A stretch of DNA of 21,824 nucleotides from Clostridiales bacterium (GTDB lineage Bacteria > Bacillota > Clostridia > Clostridiales > Caloramatoraceae), in NCBI GenBank assembly GCA_026416355.1, contig JAOAFH010000071.1:1-21824 (forward strand), read 5' to 3'. Below the pieces are notes generated by a model, which saw only the letters and a list, made by a program, of their open reading frames with translations, was not told where the DNA came from and made no database searches. The position numbers and the translations under genes were made by a program. Shown piece after piece: positions 13,527 to 21,381 of the stretch; positions within the stretch are counted from its first letter, which is position 1; every line of letters starts with the position of its first letter.

Positions 13527-14674
13527 AAAAGTTTTTAGCACTACTTATTTTATTATCTAGCCTATTTTTATCAGGGTGTTGGGATAAAATAGAAATAGAT
13601 GAAAGAGCATTTGTAGGAGGTATATATGTAGATGTTTTAGAAGGCGGGAAATCTAAAAGTGGAGATATAAAATCATTTTACGAACAAGATATGAATAATA
13701 GATTAAAGGTTATATTTACAATAGCAAACCCTAAAGCAATAGCTGGTGGAGGAGAAGAAGGGTTTATTACAGTTGAAGCAGAGGCAGACAGTATACCTGA
13801 TGCAATTAGAAAAATAGGAGTAAGACTAAATAGAACACCATTTTTTGCACATGCAAAGGTTTTGGTTATATCTAAAAATATTTTAAAGGATTCAAAGGTG
13901 TTTAGAGAGCTCATAGATTATGCAGAAAGAGAGCCAGATATAAATGCACAAGTTAATGTTATGATGTTAGATGGAAGTATAGATGAGCTTGTTAAAATCA
14001 AGCCTAAGCTTGATATATATTTAGTTACATATATTCAAGGTGTTTTTAATAATGCTCAAAATTTATCCTACATTGTTCCTATAAAGCTTTTGCAGCTTAC
14101 AGCTCAGCTTAATGCAGGAGAAAAGGCATATATACCAATTATTACTGTCAAAAAAGATGAAATAGAAATAAAGGGAGTTGCCCTAATAAAGGATAACAAA
14201 CTTTACAAAACTGTTGATGAAAAGTATTTAAGAGCTTTTCAATATTTAAATAGCCAATTAAAGGGTGGAAGAAAATTTATAAATTACAATGGAACATCGG
14301 TTTCATATTTTATCCAAGACAATTATCGAGACCTTTATGTAAAGGATGATAACGGCAAATTAAAGTTTATACTTAAAGCTGAACTTGAAGGATATATAGA
14401 AAACAATATATTTAGCAAAGAGCAATTAGAAAAAAAGGACCTAGACAAGATGGAGGAGATACTTTCAGAGTCATTTAAATTAGAACTTATGGAAACAATA
14501 AAATATTTTCAAGAAGATGTAGGAGCAGACTATTTAGGATTAGAGGATTATACAAGAAAAAATTACAACAAAGTATATAAAAAATTTAAAGATAATTGGG
14601 ATGAAGCCTTTAAAGAAGCAGAGTTTGAAGTAGAGGCTAAGGCATTTATCAGAAGAATTGGATCAAAGAAATAA
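13523..14674 (+). CDS. Spore germination receptor C subunit, lipoprotein (Ger(x)C family)
   Basis: The C subunit is a lipoprotein anchored on the outer face of the inner spore membrane. The 383-residue product begins with a type II signal peptide, MKKFLALLILLSSLFLSGCWDK; the lipobox LSGC places the lipidated residue at Cys19. CWDKIEIDERAFVGGIYVDV is the usual start of mature GerAC proteins. The C-terminal third (LKAELEGYI ... WDEAFKEAEFEVEAKAFIRRIG) matches the conserved GerAC C-terminal domain. The ATG overlaps the B subunit stop by 4 bases, with AGGCAGGTG upstream. It completes an A-B-C receptor operon. No strong terminator follows directly. Confidence 0.92.
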   Translation: MKKFLALLILLSSLFLSGCWDKIEIDERAFVGGIYVDVLEGGKSKSGDIKSFYEQDMNNRLKVIFTIANPKAIAGGGEEGFITVEAEADSIPDAIRKIGVRLNRTPFFAHAKVLVISKNILKDSKVFRELIDYAEREPDINAQVNVMMLDGSIDELVKIKPKLDIYLVTYIQGVFNNAQNLSYIVPIKLLQLTAQLNAGEKAYIPIITVKKDEIEIKGVALIKDNKLYKTVDEKYLRAFQYLNSQLKGGRKFINYNGTSVSYFIQDNYRDLYVKDDNGKLKFILKAELEGYIENNIFSKEQLEKKDLDKMEEILSESFKLELMETIKYFQEDVGADYLGLEDYTRKNYNKVYKKFKDNWDEAFKEAEFEVEAKAFIRRIGSKK

Positions 14675-14984
14675 AATTGGTAATGTTAGATAACAAAAGA
14701 GTCATTAACAATTATGAAGTATAGTGATATTTTACTAAGAAACTCTAAGATTTTTTGTATAAAAATTTATATCATTTTTAGTTAATGTCTATGTAGACGG
14801 ACTAGATTTGGTGCATTTGTATTTCATAAATAAAGATTTTTAAAAGTTGAGTATCTTAGAGCTGCTTAGATTATATCCAAAAACTTTTTGATTGCTTAAT
14901 GGCTCATTTTTTTTGTTTTATGTATGTTTAAAATAAAAAATATTGGAAAAGATAATAGTAAATAGATTTTGAGGGGGATTTAAA
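14675..14984. other. 310-bp gap between ger operon and spoIIR
   Basis: No credible frame on either strand. It holds a sequence block (14707-14746) that matches part of the nested inverted repeat at 19349-19450, a distant inverted pair CTCTAAGAT (14743-14751) and ATCTTAGAG (14853-14861), a run of eight T at 14907-14914 without a convincing stem before it, and the spoIIR ribosome site GAGGGGGAT. Confidence 0.6.
14707..14746. repeat. Partial copy of a dispersed intergenic repeat
   Basis: AACAATT, then AGTATAGTGATAT (14718-14730), a 7-base gap and AGAAACTCT (14738-14746). The element at 19361-19400 has AACAATT, AGTATATTGATAT, the same 7-base gap and an identical AGAAACTCT, 21 of 22 matching in the two blocks. 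The right half of this copy is less symmetrical than in the other. Confidence 0.5.
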
Positions 14985-15641
14985 ATGAAAAGGTATGTTG
15001 TTGTAATATTACTAGGTATTATAGTAGGTTCAATGTTTTTTGGAAGCAATAATGCAAGTGGACAAGACTATAAGGAAAAGCTTATAAGATTTCATGTAAT
15101 TGCAAACAGTGACTCAAAGGAAGATCAAAATGTAAAATTAAAGGTTAGAGATGCTGTTTTAAAGGAAATAGGTCCAAAATTACAAAAGGCAAAATCAAAG
15201 GAAGAGGCAATTGAAATAATAAATCGAAACATAGATAAAATAGTTGATATATCAAATAAAACATTAAATAAAAATGGTTTTAAATATACATCAAAGGCTA
15301 CCATAGGCACATATAAATTTCCTATTAAAAATTATGGAGATATAACTTTACAAGAAGGAGAATACACTGCCCTTAGAATTGTTTTAGGAGAAGGTGGAGG
15401 AAAAAATTGGTGGTGTGTAATGTTTCCACCACTATGTTTCATTGATATTACAAAGGGACTTACAACAGAAAACACACAAAAAGAATTAAAAAGGGTTTTA
15501 AATGATGATGAAGTTAAGGAAGTTGTAAATTTAAATGATGAACAAAAATTACAAAAAGAAGTTATTGAAAATCAATCACAACAACAGGTTGTATTTAAAT
15601 TTAAAATAGTTGAGGTAATAGAAAATTTGTTGAATAAATAA
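14985..15641 (+). CDS. spoIIR: Stage II sporulation protein R
   Basis: SpoIIR is made in the forespore and exported to the intermembrane space, where it activates SpoIIGA to process pro-sigma-E in the mother cell. The 218-residue product has an N-terminal hydrophobic segment (residues 4-21) acting as signal or anchor, then the family core: KLIRFHVIANSDSKEDQNVKLKVRDAVL, YGDITLQEGEYTALRIVLGEG and GKNWWCVMFPPLCFID. The NWWCVMFPPLC block is diagnostic. The last 50 residues are low in complexity and Gln-rich. ATG 14985 follows GAGGGGGAT. It appears monocistronic: 310 bases separate it from the ger operon, and a terminator overlaps its stop. Sigma-F control is expected, but no clear promoter was found. 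Confidence 0.95.
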   Translation: MKRYVVVILLGIIVGSMFFGSNNASGQDYKEKLIRFHVIANSDSKEDQNVKLKVRDAVLKEIGPKLQKAKSKEEAIEIINRNIDKIVDISNKTLNKNGFKYTSKATIGTYKFPIKNYGDITLQEGEYTALRIVLGEGGGKNWWCVMFPPLCFIDITKGLTTENTQKELKRVLNDDEVKEVVNLNDEQKLQKEVIENQSQQQVVFKFKIVEVIENLLNK

Positions 15642-15679
15642 AAATAAAGTCCTAAAATCGGACTTTATTTTTATTTATT
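15633..15679. terminator. Bidirectional terminator shared by spoIIR and the GT28 gene
   Basis: A 20-bp perfect stem (15633-15652 with 15660-15679) encloses a 7-base TAAAATC loop. The inner GTCC/GGAC is GC-rich, and the arms are A-rich on the left and T-rich on the right, so it works in both directions. The stem contains the stop codons of both convergent genes (15639-15641 and 15671-15673). Confidence 0.88.
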
Positions 15680-16783
15680 TGCTAACTTTATCATAAGCTC
15701 ACATATATCCTTAGCTGCATTTGGCTTTGCTTTTTCTCTGCATGCCTCAGCCATGTGTTTTAGCCTATTTTTACTATTTATAATCTGCATAAGAATACTT
15801 ACAATACTATCATCAGTGTGTATCCTAGCTGCAATTCCATTGTTTAAAAGATAATCTGCATTTTTTTCCTCTTGTCCAGGAATTGCTGAATTAATAACTA
15901 TAGGAAGTTCCTTTATTAGAGCTTCTGTAATTGTAAGTCCACCAGGTTTTGAAATTAATATATCTGATGCAGACATTAAAAGGTTTACTTTATCTGTGTA
16001 ATCAAATATTATTGATTTTTTATTTGACCTTGATGCAATTTCAATAAGCTGATTTTTAAGCTTTATGTTTTGACCTGTACAAGCAATTATTTGTAAGTCT
16101 AATTTTGAAAAAGAAAGCTTTTCAAATATATCTCTAATATTTCCGATTCCCAAGCCTCCGCCCATAAGAAGAACTGTTAGTTTGTCTTCAATTCCTAATT
16201 CTTTTTTGGCAACATTTTTATCTATTTTTTCTAAAAACTCTTCAGAAACAGGAATACCAAGTGGATAGATAGTATTAGGCTCAATTCCCTTTTCGATTAA
16301 ATCCTGAATGAAATCTTCATTAGGAATAACATATGCATCAATATGGCTGTAAAACCAAAAAGAATGTGGTGCATAATCAGTTAAAATTGCAACTGTTGGA
16401 GTGGTAATTTTGTTTTTCTTTTTTAATTTTGACACCATTTCAAGAGGAAATGGATGTGTACACAATATAACATCTGGTTTATAATCTTCTATTAGTCCCT
16501 TTAGTTTAATAGATAGTATTTGATTTATTATGCTTGAAATATTAGATAGAGCATCTTCAGAATCTGCAAGTTTGTATATTTTTCCATATATTGATGGGGT
16601 TTTCTTTAAACTTTGCAGATACCCACCTACAACTAGCTTATCAACTATTGGATTAATGTATTTTAGTGTATCGATTGTTTCAAACTCAATATCTTCATAG
16701 TGGTTGTAGAAATACTTTTCAATTGCTTCTGCTGCCTTAACATGACCACTTCCTGCTGAGACTGTAAGACATAGTACCTTCAT
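15671..16783 (-). CDS. GT28 glycosyltransferase, diacylglycerol glucosyltransferase/MGDG synthase-like
   Basis: This 370-residue protein resembles the UgtP/MGDG synthase branch of GT28 enzymes, which transfer a sugar from a UDP-sugar to diacylglycerol at the inner face of the cytoplasmic membrane. It has the N-terminal LTVSAGSGHVKAAEAI (6-21), a diagnostic GSGHxxAA loop, ILCTHPFPLE, TDYAPHSFW, the mid-domain GGGLGIG (208-214) and the donor-binding SKPGGLTITEAL (278-289) followed by IPGQEEKNADYL. Its sugar and acceptor are not determined by these motifs, so one or more sugars could be added. GAGGTGAAGTT precedes the ATG on the minus strand. It is a single gene convergent with spoIIR, sharing its terminator, and divergent from sleB. 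Confidence 0.88.
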   Translation of the reverse strand: MKVLCLTVSAGSGHVKAAEAIEKYFYNHYEDIEFETIDTLKYINPIVDKLVVGGYLQSLKKTPSIYGKIYKLADSEDALSNISSIINQILSIKLKGLIEDYKPDVILCTHPFPLEMVSKLKKKNKITTPTVAILTDYAPHSFWFYSHIDAYVIPNEDFIQDLIEKGIEPNTIYPLGIPVSEEFLEKIDKNVAKKELGIEDKLTVLLMGGGLGIGNIRDIFEKLSFSKLDLQIIACTGQNIKLKNQLIEIASRSNKKSIIFDYTDKVNLLMSASDILISKPGGLTITEALIKELPIVINSAIPGQEEKNADYLLNNGIAARIHTDDSIVSILMQIINSKNRLKHMAEACREKAKPNAAKDICELMIKLANK

Positions 16784-16999
16784 AACTTCACCTCACTATG
16801 TATATTATAAACAAAAAAATTTAAAAAATCCTTTTATTAACATAAAATTAACAGGTATCTTACAATTTATTATGATTGCAATTGATTATAATTGATAAGA
16901 ACATTTAATTGGTAACAAAAATCTTAAATTTAAATGAATAAAAAATATAGTTTTGCAAAAAATACCCTTAGAAATTTTACTGTTTATGGGAGGGATTTG

Positions 17000-17674
17000 A
17001 TGAAGAGGGTTACATTAATTTCAATGATTGCTTTAATATTTGCTTTCTCATATTGCATTATTACAAAATCAACAATACTTTATCCAAAAGTTGTTGAGGC
17101 AGTTACATACAATGTAGGCTCAAGCAATCAACAAGTAAAACAAATAGAACAAAGACTAAAACAGCTCGGCTTTTTTACAGGGACACCAGATAATTATTAT
17201 GACAACAATACAAAAAACGCAGTTATAAAATTTCAAAAATCTAAAGGCTTAAAGGCAGATGGAATAGTTGGAGATCAAACACTAAAGGCACTTAATATTT
17301 CATCAAACAAATCCTCAAATTCCAATCCCGATACACAACTTTTAGCAAGGCTTATAAATGGAGAAGGAAGAGGAGAACCATATATAGGTCAAGTTGCAAT
17401 TGGAGCTGTAGTTTTAAATAGAACTAGAGATCCACGATTTCCAAGAACAATACCAGGAGTTATTTATCAACCAGGTGCATTTACAGCAATAGCAGATGGA
17501 CAAATTAATGCTGCTATAGAGGAAAGTCCTAAAAAGGCGGCCAATGATGCAATGAATGGATGGGACCCATCTGGTGGAGCAGTATTTTATTATAACCCTG
17601 CAAAAACAACAAATAAGTGGATATGGTCAAGACCTGTTATTAAAAAAATAGGTAAGCACATATTTACAAAATAG
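17000..17674 (+). CDS. sleB: Spore cortex-lytic enzyme SleB
   Basis: SleB is a lytic transglycosylase that cleaves muramic-delta-lactam cortex peptidoglycan at germination. The 224-residue product has an N-terminal hydrophobic export signal (about 4-34), a peptidoglycan-binding repeat (about 42-98: QIEQRLKQLGFFTGTPDNYYDNNTKNAVIKFQ and GIVGDQTL), a Ser/Asn linker, and a catalytic Hydrolase_2 domain (about 113-224) with LINGEGRGEPYIGQVAIGAVVLNR and AIADGQIN. The catalytic Glu is Glu122 in NGEGRGE. I start at ATG 17000, 5 bases after GGGAGGG; ATG 16934 has no ribosome site and would add 22 residues ahead of the signal. ypeB follows 11 bases after the stop, the usual arrangement. Confidence 0.94.
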   Translation: MKRVTLISMIALIFAFSYCIITKSTILYPKVVEAVTYNVGSSNQQVKQIEQRLKQLGFFTGTPDNYYDNNTKNAVIKFQKSKGLKADGIVGDQTLKALNISSNKSSNSNPDTQLLARLINGEGRGEPYIGQVAIGAVVLNRTRDPRFPRTIPGVIYQPGAFTAIADGQINAAIEESPKKAANDAMNGWDPSGGAVFYYNPAKTTNKWIWSRPVIKKIGKHIFTK

Positions 17675-17685
17675 GAGATGATTAT

Positions 17686-19041
17686 ATGTTTAATAAAAGG
17701 TCATTTCTAGCAATAGTGGTATCAATAATAATAGTTGGTTCAACAACATTTGGTACATTAATGTATCTAGATAGAAGAGATTATAGAATATTTTTAGGAA
17801 ATCAATACCAAAAATATCTTTATGAAATAGTTACAAATGTTGAATCTCTTCAAGTTAGTTTATCTAAGGTTCCTGTTACTATGTCTGAAAAACAAGGGAT
17901 AATTTTATTTAGTGAAATTTGGAGGCAAGCAAGTGCAGCACAGGACAAACTAAACAGTTTGCCTATATCACATGAGGCATTATCACAAACTTCAAAGTTT
18001 TTATCTCAATTAGGTGATTTTTCTTATGCATTATTAAAAAGAAGCAATAGCGGTGAAAAACTAAGTGATGTAGAACTAAAAACTTTGCAAAAACTTACAG
18101 ACTATGCAGGATATCTAAATGCTCAGCTTCATGAATTAGAACAAGAAGTATCTCAAGGTAAGATAGATTGGACTGAAATAAAAGTTAAGGGAAGAACATT
18201 ATTTGCTAATAATCTTCAAAATCCTGTAGATGTTAAATTTGAAAATATAGGAAAAGAACTACAACAATATCCAACTTTAATTTATGATGGTCCATTTTCT
18301 GAAAATGTTTTGAACATAAAACCAAAGGTTTTAAATGAATCTAAAATATCCTTAGACGAGGCAAAGAAAATAGCTAAAAATATTTTAGGAGAAGATAGAG
18401 TTGAATCCATTGATGTATATAGTAATAAACAAGGCGGTAAGATTCCTGTTTATCCACTTTCTGTTAAGATAAAGGGAAGAAAAAATGGTAATTTAGATAT
18501 AGATATAAGCCAAAATGGTGGAAAAGTTGTTTATATGTTAGATGATAGAGATGTTAAAAGTTCTAAACTTAATATGAAACAGGCAATAGATAAGGCTACA
18601 AAGTATTTAGATTCAATAGGATACAAAGGTATGATTCCTTCTTTTACACTAAAATATGACAATACTGCATTAATAAACTTTGTATATGTTCAAGATAAAG
18701 TTGTCATCTATCCTGACCAAATTAAAGTTAAAATTGCATTAGATAATGGAGACATAGTTGGTATTGAAGCACAACACTTTTTAGTTGCACATACCGAAAG
18801 AAAACTACAAAAACCTAGAATAACAGCACAGGAAGCAAAGGATAATGTTAGTCAAAATTTAAATATAAAGAACATAAGGCTATCAATAATACCAATGGAA
18901 TCTTTAAGGGAAGTTATGTGCTATGAGTTCTATGGTGAATATAATGGGGAAAAATTTATTGTATATATAAATGCAATGGATGGAACTGAAGAAAGGATAC
19001 TAAAGATATTAGAGACACCTAATGGAGAACTTACCATGTAG
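17686..19041 (+). CDS. ypeB: Germination protein YpeB
   Basis: YpeB is a forespore membrane-anchored protein needed to keep SleB stable and held in the dormant spore. The 451-residue product has one N-terminal transmembrane segment (about 7-27), a helical Gln/Leu-rich region (30-160), and a C-terminal half made of PepSY-like repeats (for example ISLDEAKKIAKNILGEDRVESIDVYSN and LNMKQAIDKATKYLDSIGYKGMIPSFTLKYDN). The length is normal. AGGAGATGATT precedes the ATG. It forms an operon with sleB, and the SASP gene begins 58 bases further on, possibly with its own promoter. Confidence 0.93.
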   Translation: MFNKRSFLAIVVSIIIVGSTTFGTLMYLDRRDYRIFLGNQYQKYLYEIVTNVESLQVSLSKVPVTMSEKQGIILFSEIWRQASAAQDKLNSLPISHEALSQTSKFLSQLGDFSYALLKRSNSGEKLSDVELKTLQKLTDYAGYLNAQLHELEQEVSQGKIDWTEIKVKGRTLFANNLQNPVDVKFENIGKELQQYPTLIYDGPFSENVLNIKPKVLNESKISLDEAKKIAKNILGEDRVESIDVYSNKQGGKIPVYPLSVKIKGRKNGNLDIDISQNGGKVVYMLDDRDVKSSKLNMKQAIDKATKYLDSIGYKGMIPSFTLKYDNTALINFVYVQDKVVIYPDQIKVKIALDNGDIVGIEAQHFLVAHTERKLQKPRITAQEAKDNVSQNLNIKNIRLSIIPMESLREVMCYEFYGEYNGEKFIVYINAMDGTEERILKILETPNGELTM

Positions 19042-19099
19042 TTTATAACATATAAATTTTAATTGGGGAAAACATAATAAGTGAAGGGGGGATTTAATT

Positions 19100-19288
19100 A
19101 TGAGCAGGCACAGAAGTATTATGTCAGAGGAATTAAAGTATGAGCTTGCAAAAGAACTTGGGGTTTATGACATAGTTAAGGAAAAAGGCTGGGGAGACGT
19201 TCCATCAAGACAGTGTGGTAATCTTGTAGCAGCAGCAATACAATATGCAGAAAAGATGTATGAACAAACACATCCAAGCAACAGATAA
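19100..19288 (+). CDS. Small acid-soluble spore protein, SspF type
   Basis: The 62-residue product aligns along its length with B. subtilis SspF as I recall it: MSRHRSIMSEELKYELAKELGVYDIVKEKGWGDVPSRQCGNLVAAAIQYAEKMYEQ. This is the alpha/beta SASP layout of two DNA-binding helices around a Gly-Trp-Gly turn and the SRxxGNxV motif. Such proteins coat forespore DNA and protect it from UV and heat. AAGGGGGGAT precedes the ATG. One Cys in SRQCGN is noted where B. subtilis SspF has Ala. In Bacillus sspF follows veg, whereas here it follows ypeB, about 12 kb away. Confidence 0.87.
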   Translation: MSRHRSIMSEELKYELAKELGVYDIVKEKGWGDVPSRQCGNLVAAAIQYAEKMYEQTHPSNR

Positions 19289-19348
19289 CTTTATATATGC
19301 ATTTGTTAAATCACATTAAGTGACTATGTTTTATTTATACTACTAAAT

Positions 19349-19450
19349 ATAGGCCATGAAACAATTTGAACAGTATATTGATATGAACATTAGAAACTCT
19401 TTGAGTTTCTTTGGGAAATATCATAATACTAAAAATTGTTCATGGCTTAT
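19349..19450. repeat. Nested inverted repeat of about 100 bp, structured-RNA candidate
   Basis: Three stacked stems share one axis. The outer stem is GGCCATGAAACAATTT (19352-19367) with AAATTGTTCATGGC (19433-19446), one bulged A, extended by ATA/TAT. The middle stem is AGTATATTGATAT (19372-19384) with ATATCATAATACT (19418-19430), two mismatches. The inner hairpin is AGAAACTC (19392-19399), loop TTT, GAGTTTCT (19403-19410). No T-run follows. A related block occurs at 14707-14746. It could be a MITE-like repeat or a folded RNA. Confidence 0.6.
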
Positions 19451-19498
19451 TTGTTTGTATAGCTATGAATATAAATCAAAATCTATTCAAAAAATATA

Positions 19499-19527
19499 TT
19501 TACATGCTTTTATATTTAATTTATCAT
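19499..19527 (+). promoter_or_regulatory. Probable sigma-A promoter of the PP-loop/murI operon
   Basis: TTTACA (19499-19504), a 17-base spacer and TATCAT (19522-19527), each hexamer five of six to consensus. It lies about 35 bases before the start of the PP-loop gene and downstream of the nested inverted repeat. Confidence 0.45.
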
Positions 19528-19561
19528 AATATAGATGACTCAAAAAAAGGAGTTGATTTTT

Positions 19562-20542
19562 ATGACAAGAGCATTAGCGCTAATTTCAGGTGGTTTAGAT
19601 AGCGGACTTGCTGCAAAACTTGTAAAAGACCAAGGTATAGAAGTTATAGGTATATGTTTTAAATCAGCATTTTTTGGATGCGATAGAGCTATAAAGATGT
19701 GCGAACAAATAGATATTCCATTAAAGGTTGTTGATTTTACAGAAGAACATTTAGAAATGGTTAAAAACCCAAAACATGGATATGGTAAAAATATGAATCC
19801 ATGTATAGATTGCCATGCAATGATGATGAATTATGCAGGAAAGCTTATGAAGGAGCTAGATGCTGATTTTATTATAACAGGTGAAGTTTTAAACCAAAGA
19901 CCAATGTCACAAAATAGACAGGCACTAGATATAGTTAAAAAGGAATCAGGATTTGAAGAATATATTTTAAGACCACTTTGTGCAAAAAATCTCCCTGAAA
20001 CTAGAATGGAAAAGGAAGGTCTAGTTGATAGAGAAAGGCTTCTTGATATTTCAGGAAGAGGTAGAAAAGTTCAAATGGAGCTTGCACAAAAGTGGGGCAT
20101 AAAGGAATATCCATCACCAGCAGGTGGTTGCAAACTAACTGAGCCAGGATATTCAAATAGATTAAAGGATTTATTAACTTACAATAAAGAGGCAAAGGTA
20201 GATGAAGTTGAAATATTAAATGTTGGTAGACATTTTAGAATTAATGAAAATGTAAAGATAATATCAACAAGAACTCAAGATGAACTTTCGCAAATTAAGC
20301 CTCTTATTAAAAAGGGTGATTACATATTCGACACCCTAGATGCACATGGCTCAACAATAGTATTAAGAGGAAATCCAAGTAACGAAGATATAGAATTAGC
20401 AGCAAAAATTGCAGCAAGATATAGCAAAGCAAGAGAAGAAAAAAGTGTAAGAGTAAAATATAGATTATATGGTGATGAAAAATATAATATAATATCAGTA
20501 GAACCAGCAAAGGATGAAGAAATTGCTAAGTATATGATATAA
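19562..20542 (+). CDS. PP-loop ATPase with C-terminal NFACT-R-like domain (putative tRNA thiolation-type enzyme)
   Basis: The 326-residue protein opens with a PP-loop, ALISGGLDSGLAAKL (Ser9-Ser14), the ATP-pyrophosphatase motif of enzymes that adenylate substrates, such as ThiI and MnmA. A CIDC pair follows at about 81-84 and FIITGEVLNQRPMSQN near 110. The C-terminal 120 residues (VEILNVGRHFRINENVKII ... DTLDAHGSTIVLRGNPSNEDIELAAKIAARYSKARE ... VRVKY) resemble the NFACT-R/DUF814 fold of the RqcH/FbpA family. Such proteins are usually annotated as tRNA thiolation or methyltransferase-like, with no proven substrate. ATG 19562 lies 9 bases after AAAGGAG. It precedes murI by 15 bases and is probably co-transcribed with it. 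Confidence 0.72.
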   Translation: MTRALALISGGLDSGLAAKLVKDQGIEVIGICFKSAFFGCDRAIKMCEQIDIPLKVVDFTEEHLEMVKNPKHGYGKNMNPCIDCHAMMMNYAGKLMKELDADFIITGEVLNQRPMSQNRQALDIVKKESGFEEYILRPLCAKNLPETRMEKEGLVDRERLLDISGRGRKVQMELAQKWGIKEYPSPAGGCKLTEPGYSNRLKDLLTYNKEAKVDEVEILNVGRHFRINENVKIISTRTQDELSQIKPLIKKGDYIFDTLDAHGSTIVLRGNPSNEDIELAAKIAARYSKAREEKSVRVKYRLYGDEKYNIISVEPAKDEEIAKYMI

Positions 20543-20557
20543 AAAGGTGGGAGAGCA

Positions 20558-21364
20558 TTGGACACTAGACCAATTGGAGTATTTGATTCAGGTATTGGGG
20601 GGCTTACAGTAGTAAAAGAAATAATGAAAATACTTCCATATGAGGATATTGTTTATTTCGGAGATACTGCAAGAGTTCCATATGGTAGTAAATCCCAAGA
20701 AACAATAACTAAATTTGCAAAACAAAATTCAAGATTTCTATTAAGCAAAGATGTAAAAGCAATTGTTATTGCCTGTAATACTGCTTCAGCATTTGCGTTA
20801 GATGATGTAAATGCTGAGTTTGAAGTACCTGTACTTGGGGTTATAAAACCAGGTGCAAATGCTGCAGTTAGAGCAACAAAAACAGGTCGAATAGGAATTA
20901 TAGGAACAGAAGGAACTGTTAATAGTAAGGCATATGAAAAGGCTATAAAGAAGCTTTTTAAAGAGGTTGAAATATTTGCATTACCTTGCCCATTGTTTGT
21001 TCCTCTAGTTGAAGAAGGATGGGCAGATAGACAAGTTTCATATATGGTTGCACAGGAATATCTAGAACCATTAAAAAAGGCTGAAATTGATACTTTAGTC
21101 ATGGGTTGTACACATTATCCTATTTTAACTAAAGTAATAGGAGAAATTATGGGTGATGAAGTAACTCTAATAAACCCAGCAGAGGAGACTGCCATTGAAC
21201 TAAAGAGCATTTTATTTGAAAATGGGCTTCAAAATACAACAAAGAGAAAGCCTGAATATTCATATTTTGTTAGCGACAACACAGAGAAATTTGCTAGGGT
21301 AGGAAGTAATTTTTTAAATAAAGAAATTGAAAACATAAGTAAAATAGAAATAGAAAAATACTAA
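20558..21364 (+). CDS. murI: Glutamate racemase MurI
   Basis: MurI interconverts L- and D-glutamate to supply D-Glu for peptidoglycan. The 268-residue product has the full set of cofactor-independent racemase motifs: GVFDSGIGGLTVVKEI (Asp10), VYFGDTARVPYGSK, the first catalytic Cys73 in IACNTASA and the second, Cys184, in VMGCTHYPIL with His186. The length is normal. The start is TTG 20558, with AAAAAGGTGGGAG just upstream and no in-frame ATG before the conserved N-terminus, so the weaker start codon may limit its translation. It lies in a run with the PP-loop gene before it and the DUF1934 gene 17 bases after it. Confidence 0.96.
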   Translation: MDTRPIGVFDSGIGGLTVVKEIMKILPYEDIVYFGDTARVPYGSKSQETITKFAKQNSRFLLSKDVKAIVIACNTASAFALDDVNAEFEVPVLGVIKPGANAAVRATKTGRIGIIGTEGTVNSKAYEKAIKKLFKEVEIFALPCPLFVPLVEEGWADRQVSYMVAQEYLEPLKKAEIDTLVMGCTHYPILTKVIGEIMGDEVTLINPAEETAIELKSILFENGLQNTTKRKPEYSYFVSDNTEKFARVGSNFLNKEIENISKIEIEKY

Positions 21365-21381
21365 AAAGTGAGGATGAGAGC

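Noticed and set aside
14743..14861. Distant inverted pair CTCTAAGAT / ATCTTAGAG
   Set aside because: Nine bases separated by about 100 with no supporting inner pairing; not enough to claim a structure.
14922..14953. Possible sigma-F promoter of spoIIR (GTTTA and GGAAAAGAT)
   Set aside because: One mismatch in each element and a 14-base spacer; the match is expected by chance in this composition, although sigma-F control is biologically expected.
16859..16905. ATTGAT repeats and CAATT/AATTG symmetry upstream of sleB
   Set aside because: Short, AT-only matches with no consistent spacing; no operator or promoter can be supported.
19073..19079. CATAATA as a sigma-G -10 for the SASP gene
   Set aside because: The -10 matches, but no good -35 is at the right distance, and the predicted transcript start would fall inside the ribosome site.
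19411..19602. A 63-residue plus-strand frame upstream of the PP-loop gene
   Set aside because: It overlaps the nested inverted repeat and the start of the PP-loop gene, has no ribosome site and no recognisable motif.
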